This document shows, piece after piece, positions 60,009 to 64,000 of a stretch of 64,000 nt of DNA. Below the pieces are notes generated by a model. It was not told where the DNA came from. It saw only the letters and a list, made by a program, of their open reading frames with translations, and made no database searches. The position numbers were made by a program, and so were the translations under genes. Position 1 is the first letter of the stretch. The number at the start of each line of letters is the position of its first letter. The stretch is from Spirometra erinaceieuropaei (Eukaryota; Platyhelminthes; Cestoda; Diphyllobothriidea; Diphyllobothriidae): NCBI GenBank assembly GCA_902702965.1, contig CACRXP010000725.1, forward strand, positions 2,847-66,846, given 5' to 3'.

Positions 60009-60470
60009 TCAGTGGTCTGTCAATGGTATCCTTATTCGTAAAAGAGTGTCCAGATTTAGGCGTAAAAACGCAAGAGCTTTGGCCATAATTCGCGGACTCA
60101 CAGCCTTGCATTCATCTGGAAGCGCAGGTACCACATTAATATGCTCGTAGTCTGTTTGCAGACATAGCCCTGGAAGGAGAAAGCATTTACTTCGAAGAGT
60201 TCGAGCCGCTGAATAATAGACTAATAGTGATCGTTTCAGGCGCTGTCTTAATGGGGATACCCGTAATGAATTGATTACTAATCCATTTACGACTTTAAAG
60301 CAAGGTAGATCAGAATATTTAGCTAAACTGAATCGTAGTATGGATATCTCATAAAACTGACTGACCATTACAAATGACATCTTGTACGGCCTGCGTTGAA
60401 AGGTGCACATACGGAGCTGGTGGCAGATAGCGCAGGTCGATGAAAGACTGTCTCTGTAAATGGCATGCAA
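60009..60470 (-). other. Unidentified 153-codon open frame
   Basis: Open from an ATG at 60470 to a stop immediately beside the A element's right end. Composition is mixed: RVSPLRQRLKRSLLVYYSAA basic stretch, ALPDECKAVSPRIMAKALAF, then RLNLDTLLRIRIPLTDH. No domain, signal peptide or membrane helix is evident, and no splice donor fits the end. It is long for chance in this AT-rich DNA, but there is no second line of support. It could be an exon of an unknown gene or a degraded element. Confidence 0.25.
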
Positions 60471-60539
60471 TAGTAAAACTATTTCTAGAAATCGTCTTCC
60501 AGTTTAGTTTTGTGCAAGTAAATCGTTCATGCGGCATTT

Positions 60540-61140
60540 CACGCCAAACTGTTAATTAATGCGCTTTCCTATATTTAGACTGAAATGCCATCAAGGCTCA
60601 CAATTTTGTTTTGTCGCTATGGGATCTCGTTTAAAAAAACATATAAGGGCAATAGTTTTTCCTGTGATCCATATCTTATTCTTAGTGACAATGCGGACGG
60701 ATAGACAGAGCTTCAAGTGTGAGCTGAGTTGAAAAGATATTGGCTAAGGATAACGAAAATCAGATTACGTGTCTGCCATTAGTTGGCACGGCACATATGT
60801 GCAGGGCCTGTGGATTTAAAGAGGCGGAAAAGCGCAAAGACCGTAAATATCAGCCGATCCATCAGTCCCCGTAGTTCACGGTTCAGTACGAATTATCACG
60901 TAAACCAGAAGATCTGATCATGCAGAAAATCTCATACGAAACAAAAGGCGACGGAAAAATGTCATGCTTTTACACAGTTTTCTGTCGATTGCTATCTTAG
61001 ATGGTAAATGCCGACAGAGATAAATAAAATCGTCGAATTTAAATCAAAGTGTCAAAATGTGTAAATCATTGTGTCTAATAAGCGGGAATGGTAATACGTG
61101 ATGACAAACTGCTTATGGTTTTTGCAACAAAAGTTTACCT
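60540..61140. other. Unassigned sequence
   Basis: Nothing recognised; the next plus frame (61144-61407, 87 codons, lysine- and threonine-rich) has no motif. Confidence 0.35.
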
Positions 61141-61403
61141 CCATTGTCCGATCGTCAGCAGTTGTTCCCAGACCTCTGTAAGCCTCTCAGGGTGCATTAT
61201 AATTATGATTTGTCACACAAGACAAGCGCAGCCGCATATGTTAATACGAACGAAAATGTCACATTAAAGCAAGTTCTGTTGAAAACTCCGAAGACTAACC
61301 CTAAACAAGAATACCAAAATTTCACATTTGTGCGAAAGTCAGAGCTTAAGCAGTGTATACTTACGCATATAACTTCAAGCGAATCACATTTCGTTTATTT
61401 ACA

Positions 61404-61607
61404 CTAAGAACACCATCTCTGCAAGCACTGGTTTAACCGTCGTAAACTGCAATTTTCGATACTTTCCAACGTAGCGGATACAGCATCCAACACAGTTACT
61501 CCTTTCTCACCCGGCTTGCCACAACAACAGTTTATAGCTGAGAGGAATGGAATGCAGTGCTTCAGAAGGTTAAATAGCCTTTCTCCGAGTTCCACGGAGG
61601 ACGCCAT
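61404..61607 (-). CDS. Possible first coding exon, unknown protein
   Basis: ATGGCGTCCTCCGTGGAACT opens a 67-codon minus-strand frame: MASSVELGERLFNLLKHCIP then FLSAINCCCGKPGEKGV. A GTGAGA donor-like site follows AAGCCGG, so a first exon could end after about 33 codons. A TATTTAAG box lies about 25 bases before the ATG, close for a promoter. GC is higher than in the flanks. No family recognised; support is compositional only. Confidence 0.25.
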   Translation of the reverse strand: MASSVELGERLFNLLKHCIPFLSAINCCCGKPGEKGVTVLDAVSATLESIENCSLRRLNQCLQRWCS

Positions 61608-61869
61608 CTATACTGCCGAGCTCTTAAATAAGCATCTGGAGTCCTACATGAGTGAAAGCGCTAAGACAACCGCATAAGAGGGAGAAATTCTAGCCTGACT
61701 TTTGATTTTACAATCAAGCCAAAATACTCTCATAACTTTCGCGTATGTTGTTAGGTATGCTACCGTGTAGACTAGGTAGGCGCGTGCCGGACTCTAGGGC
61801 AAAGTTTATTGAAGGAGTCCGGATTGGACTGTCTCTTACGTTTTTCATAGAATTCCATGCGTTTGAATG

Positions 61870-62110
61870 TCCAAAGGAAGTTAGTGTTGACAGGTCATGC
61901 GGGCGGGAATAATGTATGTGGAGGCGACGGACACTGTTTGGTCGATCGACAAAGTGGCGGAATGACCCAAAGGTGCTATAGCAGTCAGAAGGGGCGGAAA
62001 TTGTGGTTGTTGAACTGTTGGTGACGTTGATGGCGTAAGAGTGATTGGTGCTGCTAGTAGCGGGTTGTCAAATGTGGGATGTTGACTGGTAATGATGAGT
62101 CATATTGTTA
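61870..62110 (-). pseudogene. Probable LINE tail, Ser/Thr-rich linker relic
   Basis: The minus strand reads a linker of the kind that separates zinc fingers in tapeworm LINE proteins: PATSSTNHSYAINVTNSS then TTTISAPSDCYSTFGSFRHF, with one stop before it. The expected CPHC pair is not intact. The plus strand is G/T-rich here (GGTGACGTTGATGGCGTAAG), which is how such Thr/Ser linkers look in antisense. Identification rests on composition and memory of the family. Confidence 0.35.
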
Positions 62111-62354
62111 AGTTTGAACATAATATCTAAAAATCCCACGAGGTGTCCCAATATCCAAGGCAGTCTGAGAGAATGTGGCGTGCATAATTTTTTGTGTATT
62201 AGGACTCTAAACGCGTTTTTGTGTTCTCATTGTGATAGATACACACAGGCCGAGTCGGAGCAATATATGAAGAGAATGAGCGATAGAAGTTCCAACATTT
62301 GAGAGAGTTATTAACTTATACATACGTTAAATGAGTAAGAACCTACCGTTGCTA

Positions 62355-63293
62355 CAAACAGTGACCGACCTCACAAAATTTTAAACAAAAATTTGAAATA
62401 TATTTTAGGTTAGAAGTGATTACTTGGAAGGAATTGCAATGCCTATTCTTACGCAATGTGATTCCACAATATTTCAAACTTGTCAAGCTTCTGTCTTCTG
62501 AATGCATTTTCTTGACCTTCTATAAATCCTGCCCTCAGTAGAAAGTTGTTAATAATATGCTACACATTTATTGCATCGATTTTCGACGCTCTTACAAATT
62601 TAAACGTATGTCACGTAAAACATGCACAAAATATGCTTTCTGTTACTAAGTAGGCAGAAATTCTCATCATGACCCCTTCTTTTTCACTCACACGATTTTC
62701 AAGACCTTAAAATGTCCACTCATCGGATATCTTAACTGTCCGTTATTAGTGCTCCTCATAAGGTATGCAACATGGTCCGCATCTTTTGAAATTTTCTCTA
62801 AAACCGACGTGGCATCTTTTCAACGACATGAAGTAGTATATGATATTCTTTATGCGGAAAGTAGATACCTTGCAAATTAAATCGTTAAATGTCAATGCAA
62901 CGTCTAATCTGGTTCAGAAATTTCTGAAACTGGAGAATGTTTTCAAAACAACTACGTACCCTTTCTTCGGACAAAAGTATAGAGATGACGTGCCAGGCTA
63001 TTAAATGTGGAAAACAAAGCATATTCTATAGATGTTTTTAAATAGTACATTTGCATTTATAAGAGCTTTGAGATTGGATGTGGAAAGTGCACACGCCAGA
63101 ATTATTAACCGAGTGCGAATATCGCAGGAGATCTAAGAGCAATGCATTTAGGAGCCAACGTCCTGGCGGGTCCGAAATATTATGGGATTATGCCGCAAAA
63201 CATTTGTATTACAATCCCACCTCAGTATTACTTCCTAGTCGGAAACGTATTTCGGAATTTCGGCAAACATTTCCTGATATTGTTTATTCATTG
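62355..63293. mobile_element. Family A foldback element (939 bp)
   Basis: Begins CAAACAGTGACCGACCTCAC and ends CCTGATATTGTTTATTCATTG, flanked by TA on both sides. The arms are more diverged than in other copies but collinear: CGATTTTCGACGCTCTTACA, GCAACATGGTCCGCATCTTT, GGTCCGAAATATTATGGGAT, CGGAAACGTATTTCGGAATT. Non-coding. Confidence 0.78.
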
Positions 63294-63899
63294 TACATAT
63301 TTTAAAAAATAAATTGCCCCGTGTTATCTCTTTAAATGTTCACAATTCCGATAAAATATTTAAACATAATGACACGCGGGCGACAGCCTCCATTTCGAAC
63401 TCTACTTACCTCCGTTTCGTGCCGGTTAGTCTTTTGACAACCCAAGCAAATTTCTTCCTCTTATAGGTTTATTTAAAATAATCGTGCCATGTAACTTAAC
63501 GTTTGACAAAGCCGGAACCCACTGACCGTGAAATCACGCAATATTCGACATTTAACTTCTTGTAAGGCATAAGACAATTTGTTTCTTGCTGTCATTCAAT
63601 TAGACATCACCTCCGTTGATCACTGTTTGCTCGCGCACGGTTTGTTGTCTGGACACTGGAATACTAGCCTTAATAACTGATTGGTGACTTATTTCTTTTG
63701 CAGTCTGTTGTGGTGAAAGTGACAACACAAATCATCATGAGAATAGTTTAGACGAGATTAGTCAATAATAAATCATTAATTTCCCGTTAAGCAAAAAATT
63801 ACGCAACGGAAACCATCCGGTACGCCTGGGAACACATCAGTAGCCCGAACTATTAGTGGCCGCTTTAGCTAGCCGCATGGAATAAGGAAAACATGGTTT
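63294..63899. other. Unassigned sequence
   Basis: Nothing recognised between the A copy and the B-like edge. Confidence 0.4.
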
Positions 63900-64000
63900 G
63901 AAATTTTAATTTGCCTGCATTTTCTCTCCGATTTTAAACGTTATTAAATATAGGATATATTCACTTTTTACACATTTGATAAAAACTTATGACTTTGTTT
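63900..64000. repeat. Family B left-arm fragment at window edge
   Basis: CATTTTCTCTCCGATTTTAAA, TATTCACTTTTTACACATTTG and ATAAAAACTTATGACTTTG parallel CATTGATTCTCGATGACGTTT and TATTCATTTTTTACATATTCG / GTAAAAAATTACATC of B left arms. The copy would continue beyond the window. Confidence 0.45.

Noticed and set aside
1..64000. CRISPR arrays, rRNA genes, prokaryotic operons and viral genomes.
   Set aside because: No regularly spaced short repeats, no rRNA-like conserved blocks, no compact co-directional gene runs and no capsid or viral polymerase frames were seen.

Overview
This is eukaryotic, intergenic, repeat-dominated DNA. There are no operons, ribosome-binding sites or long open frames. Short exon-like islands have GT/AG signals, and the rest is decayed transposable-element sequence in an AT-leaning background. 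The relics are a Penelope-like GIY-YIG endonuclease, an RTE-type LINE 3' end, and C2H2 zinc-finger tails of the kind I associate with flatworm LINEs. Together with a tRNA-headed SINE and a flatworm-like peptide GPCR exon, they suggest a platyhelminth, most likely a tapeworm of the diphyllobothriid group. That assignment is inference from remembered family resemblance; no search was run.

The dominant feature is a pair of related, non-coding, almost wholly self-complementary (foldback) elements, called family A and family B here. Full copies are about 0.9-1.0 kb. Each is two arms of roughly 0.45 kb facing each other, starting CAGTG (A) or CAGTAG (B) and flanked in many copies by TA, as in Tc1/mariner-type MITEs. 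I trace about ten A copies and ten B copies or fragments, together roughly a fifth of the window. One A copy sits inside a B copy (51174-52141), so at least that A insertion is younger than its host.

Layout: 1-1700 holds foldback fragments and a degenerate telomere-like tract. 3950-6930 holds retroelement debris (GIY-YIG, RTE). 8807-17611 holds foldback copies in otherwise blank DNA. 17779-17926 is an assembly gap. 18531-21735 holds a zinc-finger relic, repeat C, an inverted repeat, a terminator-like hairpin and a B copy. 23046-23800 is a tRNA-derived SINE split by a 641-bp element (family D) with a 10-bp target duplication. 24880-27702 holds repeat C on the opposite strand and a 512-bp D palindrome. 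29465-37094 is dense in A and B copies plus a telomere-like tract. 39013-39338 is a peptide-GPCR first exon on the minus strand. 41493-49225 holds A/B copies, a direct repeat and three telomere-like tracts. 50510-54824 holds a compact foldback, the nested A-in-B insertion, a zinc-finger relic, a third C copy and two abutting B copies. 55646-55805 is a candidate internal exon. 59075-64000 holds two A copies, two unassigned open frames, a LINE-tail relic and the edge of another B copy.

Only two stretches look like pieces of host protein-coding genes with splice evidence: the GPCR exon and the 55.6-kb exon. A minus-strand frame at 61.5 kb is a weaker third. Everything else with protein resemblance is a broken mobile-element relic. 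Boundaries of repeats were set by eye from alignment of copies and may be off by tens of bases where I give round figures.
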